Source of the DNA: Desulfocapsa sp. | GTDB taxonomy: Bacteria > Desulfobacterota > Desulfobulbia > Desulfobulbales > Desulfocapsaceae | Reading direction: 5' to 3' | Length of the DNA stretch: 18,440 bases | NCBI GenBank assembly: GCA_029934915.1 | Contig: JAOZLI010000022.1 | Coordinates: 1-18,440, forward strand | Part shown: in pieces, positions 1 through 7,190 of the stretch | How the letters are laid out: each line of letters begins with the position of its first letter | Position numbering within the stretch: position 1 is the first letter of the stretch | The notes under the pieces: model-generated | Told to the model about the DNA's origin: nothing | Seen by the model: the letters and a program-made list of their open reading frames with translations, nothing else | Database searches by the model: none | Position numbers and translations under genes: made by a program

Positions 1-25
1 ACCTAAGCTTTGATGGAAATCAGGT

Positions 26-1249
26 TTATTTTTTTAGCGCATGCAATAAATCCAGCGTGGGTTCACCGTCCGGCGCCAACCCATTTTTCAGTTGAAAAGC
101 TTTAATTCCTTTTTTGGTATTAGAGCCTATCCGCCCATCGATACCACCCGAATAAAAACCTTTCTCAGCCAGAAGTTCCTGCAATTCAAATTTTTGTGAA
201 GCGGAAAGGGCTCCTGCGGGTCGTGGCCAGGATTGCACCATGGATTTTTTCCCAGCCAATTTATCAGCAAGTAAGCCAACGGCTAAGGCATAAAAATCAG
301 AATTATTATATCGCTTTAGGACAAAAAAGTTCTTCATCATCAAAAACCCCGGCCCGTCATCTCCGCCAATCAATTTGAGTTCGGCATCATCTCCAACGTA
401 GTCAAAAACCATCCCGTCAGGACGAATAAAGCCAATCTTTTGCCATTCTGCTATTGTTTTTGTCTTTCCTTTAAATAAAGCACCATCTGCAGGTACTTTC
501 ACCTCATAGCCCCATGGTTTCCCCGTACGCCACTTATTCTGGCGCAATAAATTAGCAGCGGTGGCCAGTGCATCGGGAATAGAGTTCCAGATATCTCTTC
601 GACCATCTCCATCAAAATCCACGCCATAGGCAAGAAAACTTGTGGGAATAAATTGGGTGTGCCCCATGGCCCCGGCCCAGGATCCCATTAACTGATCAAG
701 GCTTACATCCCCGGCTTGCACGATTTGAAGGGTGGCAAGGAGCTGCGATCTTCCGAATTTTTGCCTTCGTTTATCCGCATAGGCAATGGTTGCAAGTGCA
801 CGAGGAACATAATGCAACCTGGAAGTACGACGAAGAGCAGCACCATAACTGCTCTCCATGGACCAGATGGCGAGAATCACCGACGCCTCAACGCCAAACT
901 CTTTTTCAACTTCACTGAAAATTTTACTATACACTCCGGCCATAATACGACCATCAATAACCGAGAGGGGATTCACTCTGGCATCCAGGTAATCCCAGAT
1001 TTTAGTGGTGAATTCTGCTTGATATGCTGCACTTTTCAGAACTTTTGCATCAGGCTCTGTAACAGAGGCGAAGGCACGATCATAGGTTTCCCGTGTAATA
1101 CCAACGCCTTTTGCTTCTAAATAAAAGCTTTCCAAAAACTCCTGAAAGCTCTGATGATCAATGGGCGCAGCAAAGGTATTCAGCGAACTAAAAAAAACAA
1201 AAACACAACAAAACAACAACCTACCCAAGATATTGGCTATTCTATTCAT
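26..1249 (-). CDS. MltB-type lytic murein transglycosylase with peptidoglycan-binding domain
   Basis: 407-residue exported enzyme predicted to cleave the MurNAc-GlcNAc bond of peptidoglycan, leaving 1,6-anhydro ends, in the periplasm. Residues 1-28 form a signal peptide (basic start, hydrophobic run, TFA-A cleavage site). There is no convincing lipobox, so it is probably soluble rather than a lipoprotein. The SLT/MltB domain spans about 32-330. It includes AIWSMESSYG (127-136), whose Glu132 is the likely catalytic acid, the GAMGHTQFIPTSF block (193-205) and the DFDGDGRRDIWNS block typical of this family. A PG_binding_1 domain fills about 350-405. Domain order and length match the MltB-family transglycosylases that carry a C-terminal PGB domain. 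The ATG at 1249 has only a weak AGG ribosome-binding element, which lies in the target duplication of the repeat inserted just upstream. No clear terminator is visible in the 25 bases left of the stop. Confidence 0.93.
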   Translation of the reverse strand: MNRIANILGRLLFCCVFVFFSSLNTFAAPIDHQSFQEFLESFYLEAKGVGITRETYDRAFASVTEPDAKVLKSAAYQAEFTTKIWDYLDARVNPLSVIDGRIMAGVYSKIFSEVEKEFGVEASVILAIWSMESSYGAALRRTSRLHYVPRALATIAYADKRRQKFGRSQLLATLQIVQAGDVSLDQLMGSWAGAMGHTQFIPTSFLAYGVDFDGDGRRDIWNSIPDALATAANLLRQNKWRTGKPWGYEVKVPADGALFKGKTKTIAEWQKIGFIRPDGMVFDYVGDDAELKLIGGDDGPGFLMMKNFFVLKRYNNSDFYALAVGLLADKLAGKKSMVQSWPRPAGALSASQKFELQELLAEKGFYSGGIDGRIGSNTKKGIKAFQLKNGLAPDGEPTLDLLHALKK

Positions 1250-1252
1250 ATT

Positions 1253-1420
1253 AACCTATGATAAACTCGTAAAAAATAAAATCCTAGATGGCTAAGTAAA
1301 AAACTTCATATTCGAGGAACGCAAATTTAGTGGAATGAAGCGTACTTAGGTACGCCGCAGTGACATTAAATTTGCAGTGACGAAGAAGATGAAGAGTTTT
1401 TACGACGCCATCAACCTATG
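1253..1420. mobile_element. MITE-like palindromic element (1261-1412) with 8-bp target duplication
   Basis: The 8-bp direct repeat AACCTATG occurs at 1253-1260 and 1413-1420 and brackets a 152-bp segment. That segment has terminal inverted repeats TCGTAAAAA (1267-1275) and TTTTTACGA (1397-1405), a matching inner pair GCAAATTTA / TAAATTTGC (1321-1329, 1367-1375), and a central perfect hairpin GCGTAC-ttag-GTACGC (1340-1355). It has no ORF. This is the build of a non-autonomous miniature inverted-repeat transposon. It lies 3 bases beyond the transglycosylase start codon, so it has displaced that gene's native leader. The TCGTAAAAA end is shared with the element at 16125-16257. The transposase family is unknown. 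Confidence 0.72.
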
Positions 1421-1650
1421 TAAAGATGAGAAAGAAAACACACTGCTAACGTGGCTGACGCAGGCAAGCTGCAAGTAAGTGCCTTGTTGCTGCTTATCAC
1501 AAACTGATATAAAACCTGATTCATATCTTCGTGTTATTTATGACAGAAGCTATGGAGTAAGGCACTAAACTATAGCACAAATATCAGGAAGGTAGCTTTA
1601 ATATTTTACCACTCCCCCTCTAATCAATATCCCAAGACATGCAGTGAGTA
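1421..1650. other. Intergenic stretch without recognisable gene
   Basis: No ORF with a plausible ribosome-binding site and no tRNA-like fold was seen here. A long-range 8-bp inverted pair AGTGCCTT (1478-1485) / AAGGCACT (1559-1566) is present but could be chance. The native promoter of the transglycosylase gene, moved away by the inserted element, may lie here; no strong -35/-10 pair could be identified. Confidence 0.4.
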
Positions 1651-1651
1651 C

Positions 1652-1693
1652 TTTTTACCCATACGAACCCCAATGCGTATATTTTTTACCCAT
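1652..1693 (+). promoter_or_regulatory. Candidate enhancer site: two 11-bp direct repeats upstream of the sigma-54 promoter
   Basis: TTTTTACCCAT occurs at 1652-1662 and again at 1683-1693. The offset is 31 bp, close to three helical turns. Between them lies an interrupted palindrome, ATACG (1661-1665) and CGTAT (1676-1680). The repeats centre about 148 and 117 bp upstream of the predicted start near 1805, which is a usual distance for binding sites of sigma-54 activators (bacterial enhancer-binding proteins). The sequence repetition is seen directly; the enhancer role is inferred from placement. Confidence 0.45.
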
Positions 1694-1751
1694 CAGTTGA
1701 ATATAATGCTAACACGAGCAACAGGCAGAAACGGCAAGACAAACGGTAATT

Positions 1752-1780
1752 CACCATTTTAGAAAACACTTAAAATGGTG
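1752..1780. repeat. Perfect 10-bp inverted repeat abutting the -24 element
   Basis: CACCATTTTA (1752-1761) and TAAAATGGTG (1771-1780) are perfect reverse complements separated by 9 bases. The right arm overlaps the first bases of the sigma-54 -24 box. It could be an operator for a repressor or accessory DNA-binding protein at this promoter. It lies upstream of the predicted transcript start, so it would not be part of that RNA. Confidence 0.5.
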
Positions 1781-1794
1781 GCACGCTCATTGCA
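1779..1794 (+). promoter_or_regulatory. Sigma-54 (RpoN) -24/-12 promoter
   Basis: TGGCACG (1779-1785), four bases, then TTGCA (1790-1794) matches the RpoN consensus TGGCACG-N4-TTGCW at every position. The GG and GC dinucleotides (1780-1781 and 1792-1793) have the required spacing. Transcription is expected to start near 1804-1806. No protein gene lies downstream on this strand; the next element is an intrinsic terminator. Confidence 0.75.
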
Positions 1795-1804
1795 ACAACA
1801 CAGA

Positions 1805-1898
1805 CAGAAACAAAAAATAAAATAAAAATTAGTTTTTATATATTTTTTCTTCTCCTCCCTCGGGCCCTTCCGAATTGTTCGGAAGGGCCATTTTTTTT
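1805..1898 (+). ncRNA. Candidate sigma-54-dependent small regulatory RNA, about 94 nt
   Basis: The stretch from the predicted sigma-54 start to the end of the terminator T-run contains no ATG and no credible ORF. The predicted RNA has an A-rich 5' end, an AU hairpin (ATAAAAA 1822-1828, loop TTAG, TTTTTAT 1833-1839), an unpaired U/C-rich segment (about 1840-1862) carrying TCTTCTCCTCCC, and a strong terminator with eight U residues. The U/C-rich segment is complementary to purine-rich ribosome-binding sites of the GGAGG type. An exposed pairing region followed by a U-tailed terminator is the usual build of Hfq-type trans-acting sRNAs. It lies convergent to the diguanylate cyclase gene, whose stop codon is 7 bases away, so read-through from that gene would be antisense to it. 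The start point and function are inferred. Confidence 0.6.
1863..1898 (+). terminator. Strong rho-independent terminator
   Basis: GGCCCTTCCGAA (1863-1874), loop TTG, TTCGGAAGGGCC (1878-1889) form a perfect 12-bp stem, followed by one A and eight T residues (1891-1898). The T-run is on the plus-strand side only. On the minus strand the hairpin is followed by a purine-rich stretch, so it is built to stop plus-strand transcription rather than the diguanylate cyclase message. Confidence 0.88.
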
Positions 1899-1904
1899 GC
1901 ACTC

Positions 1905-3488
1905 TCAGCCCACGATAATCACACAGTTTTTTCCACTCTCCTTGGCTCTGTAGAGGGCCTGGTCGACCTTCCTGAACAGTGGTTCAGCTCCTCCCATCTC
2001 TTTCTTAAACTGGGCCACACCAAAACTAGAAGTAACCTGTATTTCACTCCCTCCGAACCAAATCCTGTTTTCCTGTACTGCCAACCGCAATTTTTCCGAA
2101 ACAATGCGCGCATCCTCTGCCCCTGTATCAGGTAAAAGCACCGCGAATTCCTCCCCTCCCCACCTTGCGACCAGATCTTGTTCTCTCACACTGGCACGTA
2201 TCAGGCTGGAAATGTGAATAAGGACCTTATCTCCTCCATCATGGCCATAACTATCGTTTACCTTTTTAAAATCATCAATATCAAAAAGGATAAGGGAAAA
2301 CATCCCGTTATTTCGATTGACCTGACGAATGGCCTGCTCCAATATCAGATCAAAATGAAATCGATTGGCGAGTCCGGTCAAGCCATCGACTGTAGCCAGC
2401 GCCTGATATTTTTTTCTTCGCTGCGTCTGCCGGGCATAGAAAAAAACCACGGTCAACGCAGAAAGGGCCAGGCAAAAAATTACAAACTGTACCTGACGAT
2501 ACCTTCGGCTGTAGCCTTTGAGAGTCAAATCCTCTCTGTAGCTAACAAAGTATCCAACATCCTTGCCCTCCACGTTCCTGACAGGAAGAAAGCTTATCAA
2601 TAACATCTTCCCCCCTTCAGTTACGAATCTGGCAAGGGAAAAAGCCTCACCACCTGCCATTCTTTCGGCAACCGAACTGCGCAATTCGTCATTTAAGGTC
2701 TTCAGCTCTGGCAGAGAAATAATACCAAGAGCAGGTAATTCTTGCTGAATACGCTCTGCAACCCTTCTATCCTCTCGGTAAAGCGGTGAAACCCTGCAGG
2801 ATATATATCGTTTCTGTTCCTGCTCTGAGGCCATACGGGAGATGACATCTTCATGGATGATAAGGGTGTGGATTGCCGGAAAAAGCCGTACAGCTAGTTC
2901 CCTGACCACAGAAAAAGAGTAGGAGATTTCCATCGTACCAACAAATTCATGCCAGTAAAAAAGTGGGTAAACATTACGAAAGCCATGAGAGACATGGCCT
3001 TCTTCAAAACCGTGAACGGGAAGTCTGTTCGTATTTACCAGATCAATAGAGTGGCGTAAACCATGAAGGGAATCACCATAAGTTGATGGACTCTGAAAAC
3101 GTAGAAAACTAACAGCTTCTGGAAGGTGGAAGTGAAGAAATTCTATTCCATACTCCTGCAAATCCCCATACCTGGATGCAAATCGTTCATGCAGAACCTG
3201 TCGCAAGCCATCCCTTTTTTCGCCGCTGACTTTACCTGCAAGAAAAAAAATTTCAGCAGTATCATTATTATCAAAAAGAATCTCAAAAACGATATCAGCC
3301 GTCTTTTCTAGAGAGTAGATAATTGATTGCAGCTGTACTCTCTGCTGTTCCGTCACCTGTTTAAGGTAATTTTCCTCGCGTTGATGGTGAAATAAAGAAA
3401 TCAGATAAAAACTCGCCAGAAAAAACAGCAATAAAAAAGCAGCAAAAAAGAAAGGCCCTTTTGTTACGGAACTATTCACTTTAAGCAT
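1905..3488 (-). CDS. Membrane-anchored diguanylate cyclase with periplasmic sensor domain
   Basis: 527 residues. Predicted to make cyclic di-GMP from two GTP in response to a periplasmic signal. A transmembrane helix (about 11-33) and a second one (about 332-352) flank a periplasmic region of about 300 residues that resembles double Cache-type sensors, though no ligand can be named. The C-terminal GGDEF domain (about 365-527) has DGLTGLANR, the active-site motif GGEEF (444-448, an active variant) and an RxxD inhibitory site REQD (435-438) five residues before it. Catalytic activity with product inhibition is therefore expected. The start is the ATG at 3488, preceded at ideal spacing by an AGGAGG ribosome-binding site. 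A longer reading from a TTG at 3509 would place that site inside the coding region and is less likely. No phosphodiesterase (EAL) domain is present. Confidence 0.9.
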   Translation of the reverse strand: MLKVNSSVTKGPFFFAAFLLLFFLASFYLISLFHHQREENYLKQVTEQQRVQLQSIIYSLEKTADIVFEILFDNNDTAEIFFLAGKVSGEKRDGLRQVLHERFASRYGDLQEYGIEFLHFHLPEAVSFLRFQSPSTYGDSLHGLRHSIDLVNTNRLPVHGFEEGHVSHGFRNVYPLFYWHEFVGTMEISYSFSVVRELAVRLFPAIHTLIIHEDVISRMASEQEQKRYISCRVSPLYREDRRVAERIQQELPALGIISLPELKTLNDELRSSVAERMAGGEAFSLARFVTEGGKMLLISFLPVRNVEGKDVGYFVSYREDLTLKGYSRRYRQVQFVIFCLALSALTVVFFYARQTQRRKKYQALATVDGLTGLANRFHFDLILEQAIRQVNRNNGMFSLILFDIDDFKKVNDSYGHDGGDKVLIHISSLIRASVREQDLVARWGGEEFAVLLPDTGAEDARIVSEKLRLAVQENRIWFGGSEIQVTSSFGVAQFKKEMGGAEPLFRKVDQALYRAKESGKNCVIIVG

Positions 3489-3544
3489 TTCACCTCCTCG
3501 TTTCGCCAAACGCTCTCAAGACCTTTGTCATCCTTTGGATTTTA

Positions 3545-3572
3545 TCCCTACGAGACATGGCTTCCATGCTCG
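3545..3572 (-). other. Imperfect hairpin between HAD gene and diguanylate cyclase gene
   Basis: Read on the minus strand, ACGAGCATGG, three bases, then CCATGTCTCGT form a stem of about 10 bp with one bulged base. No T-run follows, so it is not a convincing intrinsic terminator. It lies in the 130-base gap after the HAD gene and about 60 bases before the diguanylate cyclase start, so it may be a leader structure or a repeat remnant. Confidence 0.3.
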
Positions 3573-3618
3573 TCCAGGACTTCCCGTACAACGTTGAACA
3601 GGACATTTAACTTTCTTA

Positions 3619-4011
3619 TTACTTTCCCAGAAGTTGTGCTTCAACAGCAGGGCCGACCTTTTTCCAGTCAACACAGGGCTTATTAAATGTGGGGGGATGA
3701 ATGAGGGGACAACCAAATGCAGAGTCATCTATATAGAGCTGGCCATAAGCCTTGGGGCTGGCAGTCCAGGAATCCTGTTCTGGGTTTCGATTTATACCAA
3801 AGAGAGGGATATTGTTTTTGGCGAAATAATCCACAGCGTCCTGCAGGAATTCGCCCCTTTCAGAGTCATCGGACCGCATGGTAAAAAGAATTAGCTTCGC
3901 ACCAAGTTCCACCCATCTTTGCAGCCAGTCAACGGCCAATGGAACGGGGTCTCCGACGTATGGATAGCGATGGTCAACAACGGTTCCATCGAAATCTACA
4001 CAAATATACAT
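3619..4011 (-). CDS. Small HAD-superfamily phosphatase-like protein
   Basis: 130 residues, with all four HAD motifs visible. Motif I is DFDGT (6-10), with Asp6 as nucleophile and Asp8 as acid/base. Motif II is the threonine in LILFTMR (Thr44). Motif III is probably Lys87 in SPKAYG. Motif IV is the Asp95-Asp96 pair in LYIDD. There is no room for a large cap domain, so it is a compact, cytosolic, probably Mg-dependent phosphatase; the substrate cannot be told from the sequence. The ATG at 4011 is preferred. It places motif I at the usual distance from the N-terminus and starts 4 bases after the rph stop, suggesting translational coupling. A start at 4059 would add 16 unrelated residues inside rph. 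Confidence 0.8.
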   Translation of the reverse strand: MYICVDFDGTVVDHRYPYVGDPVPLAVDWLQRWVELGAKLILFTMRSDDSERGEFLQDAVDYFAKNNIPLFGINRNPEQDSWTASPKAYGQLYIDDSAFGCPLIHPPTFNKPCVDWKKVGPAVEAQLLGK

Positions 4012-4015
4012 AGTT

Positions 4016-4717
4016 TTATTTCCAGTGTTGAAACAGTTCGTTGATTCCTTTTTCGGCAAGGGTCGTCATCTTCAGGAAATCTTCACCGCTGAAGGGCTTG
4101 CCTTCTGCAGTGGATTGTATTTCAATCCAGCGACCGTCACCACTCATCACAAAGTTGGCATCTACCTCTGCATTTGAATCTTCCTTATAATCAAGATCAA
4201 GGCAGGCGTTTCCTTCAACTATTCCAACAGAAATTGCTGCAACTGGCAATATTTCTGGCATTTTAGCAAGTTTTTTATTGTCCACCAGTTTTCTGAGTGC
4301 TGCCCGCAGAGCTAACGCGCCACCTGTTATGGAAGCAGTACGTGTTCCACCATCAGCATTTAAAACATCGCAATCAATACGGAGAGTACGCTCACCAATG
4401 GTGGACAAGTCAACCATCATACGCAAACTGCGACCTATAAGACGCTGTATCTCGTATGTTCTTCCTGATCGTCCCCCCACCACCTCACGTTTGTAGCGTG
4501 AATTAGTAGCACAGGGCAGCATTCCATATTCAGCGGTAATCCAGCCTTTGCCAGTACCTTTCAGAAATGGTGGCACTTTTTCTTCAATGCTTACTCCACA
4601 AAGAACATGGGTGCCTCCCATGCGGATAAGCAGTGAAGCATCCGCTCCCGGCTGAAAATCCCATTCAAGGGAGACATTGCGAAGACTGTCGTTACTTCTA
4701 TTTTCTGATCGTTTCAT
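4016..4717 (-). CDS. rph: Ribonuclease PH (tRNA 3'-end phosphorolytic exoribonuclease)
   Basis: 233 residues, near the usual length of about 240 for RNase PH. It removes nucleotides from tRNA precursors 3' of CCA using phosphate as acceptor, and normally works as a hexameric ring in the cytoplasm. Recognisable blocks include the early [13 protein letters not shown] strand, [14 protein letters not shown], the long [17 protein letters not shown] segment, the [20 protein letters not shown] phosphate/RNA-binding block, and the C-terminal [23 protein letters not shown]. It overlaps the upstream paaK gene by 4 bases (ATGA), so the two are translationally coupled. This is a housekeeping gene downstream of a catabolic-type gene, probably by operon fusion; in many bacteria rph is followed by an ITPase gene, here by a HAD gene. 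Confidence 0.95.
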   Translation of the reverse strand: MKRSENRSNDSLRNVSLEWDFQPGADASLLIRMGGTHVLCGVSIEEKVPPFLKGTGKGWITAEYGMLPCATNSRYKREVVGGRSGRTYEIQRLIGRSLRMMVDLSTIGERTLRIDCDVLNADGGTRTASITGGALALRAALRKLVDNKKLAKMPEILPVAAISVGIVEGNACLDLDYKEDSNAEVDANFVMSGDGRWIEIQSTAEGKPFSGEDFLKMTTLAEKGINELFQHWK

Positions 4718-6012
4718 ATTTTCCGTTTATCTATTACTCGTTGTCCCTTGCCTTCAAACCGTTCAAGGGTCTTTTCTTCAACCAATTTCACTGCAACTCC
4801 AATACCGAGTTCAGAACTTAACTGCCTGCGTATGGCATCAATAAGTTCACGCTGCTGGCTCATCTGGTCAGAAAACAGTGACTCTTTCACTTCCACCATT
4901 ACCGTTGCCCGATCCTGGTGATTTTCACGTTCCACAATAATGCGATAATGAGGTTCCGTCCCGTCAATATTAAAAAGTACCGATTCGATCTGGGTAGGGA
5001 ATACATTGACACCTTTGATAATCAGCATATCATCGGTACGTCCGAGAATACGATGCATTCGTTTCATCGTTCTACCACAGGGACAAGGCTCCGGGAGAAA
5101 GCGTGTCAGATCCCGGGTACGGTAACGAATCATCGGAAAGGCTTCCTTGGTAAGTGTTGTGATAACCAGCTCTCCCACTTCACCTTCTTTTACAGGCTCA
5201 AGGGTTTCGGGGTCAAGGATCTCAACCAGAAAATGATCTTCACTGATGTGCAAGCCGTTACACTCTGTACATTCACCGGCAACACCAGGCCCCATAACCT
5301 CAGAAAGTCCATAGTTGTCGGTTGCCCGGATTCCAAGCCTTTCGTTAATTTCATGACGCATGGCCTCTGACCAGGGTTCTGCTCCAAAAAGTCCGAATTT
5401 AAGAGATAATCCGGCTGGATTAATCCCCATATCAAAAAGAACATCGGCAATATTTAAGGCATAAGACGGCGTACAGACAAGAGCAGTGGTCTTAAAATCC
5501 TGCATAATCTGAATCTGCCGTTTGGTGTTCCCGGCAGAGATGGGAATCACTGAGGCACCAAGTCGCTCAGCACCATAATGCATACCAAAGCCACCAGTAA
5601 ACAGACCATAGCCAAAGGCAATCTGGATAACATCATCAGCGGTAAGACCGGCTGCACAGAGTACCCGCGCCACCAGATCTGACCAATTTTTGATGTCATT
5701 CTTTGTGTAGCCAACTACCGTTGCCTGACCAGTGGTACCGGAAGAAGAATGCACCCGCACGACTTCCCGTAAAGGAACCGCAAACAGGCCATAGGGGTAA
5801 CTATCCCGTAGATCCTGCTTAGTGGTGAAAGGGAGTTTACGAATATCATCGAGAGAATTGAAGCCCTCATAATCAAACTTCATTTCACTGAATTTCTGCC
5901 GGTAAAAGGGAACGTGGGTACCCACCCTGTAGAGGGTGGACTGGAGACGTTCGAGCTGGAGTTGCTCGAGTTCGTTACGTTTCATGCATTCTTTGTCTTC
6001 TTGCCAATACAT
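4714..6012 (-). CDS. paaK: Phenylacetate-CoA ligase family protein, copy 1
   Basis: 432 residues, an AMP-forming aryl-acid:CoA ligase of the adenylate-forming superfamily (PaaK length about 430-440). It activates an aryl acetate through an acyl-adenylate to the CoA thioester. Visible motifs are the P-loop-like [10 protein letters not shown] (89-98), the FGAEPWSE block (209-216), [16 protein letters not shown] (233-248), [16 protein letters not shown] (310-315), and the hinge and C-terminal domain with [20 protein letters not shown] (324-343). It ends in [10 protein letters not shown], matching copy 2. The ATG at 6012 is chosen because MYWQE aligns with the start of copy 2, but no good ribosome-binding site precedes it; Met10 at 5985 is an alternative. 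The exact substrate (phenyl-, hydroxyphenyl- or indoleacetate) cannot be told. Confidence 0.9.
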   Translation of the reverse strand: MYWQEDKECMKRNELEQLQLERLQSTLYRVGTHVPFYRQKFSEMKFDYEGFNSLDDIRKLPFTTKQDLRDSYPYGLFAVPLREVVRVHSSSGTTGQATVVGYTKNDIKNWSDLVARVLCAAGLTADDVIQIAFGYGLFTGGFGMHYGAERLGASVIPISAGNTKRQIQIMQDFKTTALVCTPSYALNIADVLFDMGINPAGLSLKFGLFGAEPWSEAMRHEINERLGIRATDNYGLSEVMGPGVAGECTECNGLHISEDHFLVEILDPETLEPVKEGEVGELVITTLTKEAFPMIRYRTRDLTRFLPEPCPCGRTMKRMHRILGRTDDMLIIKGVNVFPTQIESVLFNIDGTEPHYRIIVERENHQDRATVMVEVKESLFSDQMSQQRELIDAIRRQLSSELGIGVAVKLVEEKTLERFEGKGQRVIDKRKI

Positions 6013-6032
6013 AGTATAATTAGTGAATAATT

Positions 6033-6149
6033 TTATTTTTCAATTCTTGATCTCCAATAATCCGGTTTGCGGCTTAAATGCATAACCGCATGGATCAAGA
6101 GAGTTATCTTCTTCGGGTGAAACCGATAAATCACAAACTTAGGGCTCAT
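6033..6149 (-). pseudogene. Truncated ParE/RelE-type toxin remnant
   Basis: This 38-residue reading starts with the ATG immediately after the antitoxin stop. It contains FVIYRFHPKKI and IHAVMHLSRKPDYWRSR, which match the C-terminal strands and the conserved HxxRxPxYW end of ParE/RelE-superfamily toxins. A complete toxin is about 90-100 residues; the N-terminal helices and about the first half are missing, so an internal deletion has removed them. The order (antitoxin first, toxin directly after) fits the usual arrangement of this type of module. The fragment is unlikely to be active. Confidence 0.7.
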
Positions 6150-6384
6150 TCAAGCCCTTAGACTGGCACGAACTCTAGCTAAGGCTTCCTCACCGTCAAC
6201 GGCTTCAACCATACCAGAACGTATTTCATCTCTTCTTCGCTTAACTGTAGCAAGATGGGCTTGCGTTATACTTGCATCTACATTGCGTTCTATGCTTTCT
6301 ACCAGCCTATCAGCTAAAATAAGCCTTAAACTCATTAGGTAGTGATACAGCCTCTGAATATAACTCATCTATCGTCATCGCCAT
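6150..6384 (-). pseudogene. Frameshifted addiction-module antitoxin (TIGR02574-like)
   Basis: From the ATG at 6384 (preceded by GAGGTG) the frame reads MAMTIDELYSEAVSLPNE and then stops shortly after. The next frame picks up exactly there with LRLILADRLVESIERN and continues to the stop at 6150, through KRRRDEIRSGMVEAVDGEEALARVR. Joined, these give a full-length, family-typical small antitoxin of about 77 residues, of the kind that partners ParE/RelE toxins. The break is one extra base in the AAA run at 6328-6330 (plus strand). The separate reading from an ATG at 6368 has an N-terminus that does not match the family and is probably an artefact. With its toxin half deleted, the whole module is dead or vestigial. 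Confidence 0.78.
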
Positions 6385-6462
6385 AGCAGCACCTCTTCTT
6401 GAGTATACGGTTAAATTTATCCTTACAGAATAAGGCTCAGAAATATTAATTGCAAGAAGAAC

Positions 6463-7179
6463 TCATTTTTCCCGACCAAGATAAGCCCGCTGTACATCCT
6501 GATTTTCCAGAAGATCCGCGGCAGGCCCCTGCACAATAATCTTTCCAGTCTCAAGAACGTAGCCGCGATCCGCAATGCCAAGGGCTGCCTTAGCGTTCTG
6601 CTCCACCAGCAGTACGGTGTTTCCCTCATCACGCAGACGCACAATAATCTGAAATATCTCTTTTACAATCAAAGGTGCAAGACCAGTGGAGGGCTCATCC
6701 ATCATCACCAGGGATGGCTTAGACATCAAGGCTCTGCCCATGGCCAGCATCTGCTGCTCACCACCTGAAAGGGTACCGGCAAGTTGATCTTTGCGATCAC
6801 GCAGGATGGGAAACAGTTCGTATTGATGTTCCATCAACTCAGCGACTACCTGTTTTCCCTGTTTCTGGATGGGATGCCCACCAAGGAGTAAATTTTCTTC
6901 CACAGTCATGGTGGCGAAGACCTGCCGACCCTCAGGCACCATTACACAACCAAGGCCAGGAATAGCAGCAGCTGTGATTTTAAGGATATCTGTTTCTTTG
7001 AAAGTGGCTTCTCCGGCGGTTGCTTTTACAAGACCGGATATGGTGGAGAGCAATGTTGTTTTTCCCGCACCATTCGCCCCGATAATAGTTACAATTTCAC
7101 CGGGATCCACATGCATGGAAATATTCTTTAAGACTTTTATTTTCCCATATCCTGAGGCAAGATTTCGAATTTTCAGCAT
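6463..7179 (-). CDS. livF: Branched-chain-type amino acid ABC transporter ATP-binding protein LivF
   Basis: 238 residues, the usual LivF size. It is one of two nucleotide-binding subunits that power the importer from the cytoplasmic face. Walker A is GANGAGKT (34-41), the Q-loop region is VPEGRQVF (81-88), the ABC signature is LSGGEQQ (137-143), Walker B is LVMMDEP (157-163), and the switch histidine position is replaced by Gln in LLVEQNA, as is typical of LivF. It follows livG after 11 bases. The substrate may be branched-chain or aromatic amino acids or aryl acids; the neighbouring aryl-CoA ligases and indolepyruvate oxidoreductase favour an aromatic compound (inference). Downstream there is only a weak 5-bp hairpin before the dead toxin-antitoxin pair. 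Confidence 0.94.
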   Translation of the reverse strand: MLKIRNLASGYGKIKVLKNISMHVDPGEIVTIIGANGAGKTTLLSTISGLVKATAGEATFKETDILKITAAAIPGLGCVMVPEGRQVFATMTVEENLLLGGHPIQKQGKQVVAELMEHQYELFPILRDRKDQLAGTLSGGEQQMLAMGRALMSKPSLVMMDEPSTGLAPLIVKEIFQIIVRLRDEGNTVLLVEQNAKAALGIADRGYVLETGKIIVQGPAADLLENQDVQRAYLGREK

Positions 7180-7190
7180 TCTTTTTTATT

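Noticed and set aside
716..1120. 134-residue plus-strand open frame
   Set aside because: Antisense to the transglycosylase gene; shadow.
1478..1566. Long-range inverted pair AGTGCCTT / AAGGCACT as a structured RNA
   Set aside because: Eight bases over a 73-base loop can occur by chance, and no further stem supports it.
2178..2603. 141-residue plus-strand open frame
   Set aside because: Antisense to the diguanylate cyclase gene; shadow.
3528..3728. 66-residue minus-strand open frame overlapping the HAD gene
   Set aside because: Most of it is out of frame inside the HAD gene, with no motif of its own.
6150..6368. Intact 72-residue gene from the ATG at 6368
   Set aside because: Its first residues do not fit the antitoxin family while the neighbouring frame supplies the exact missing N-terminus; better read as one frameshifted gene.
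6424..6445. Terminator after livF
   Set aside because: Stem of only 5 bp (CCTTA/TAAGG) and no uninterrupted T-run.
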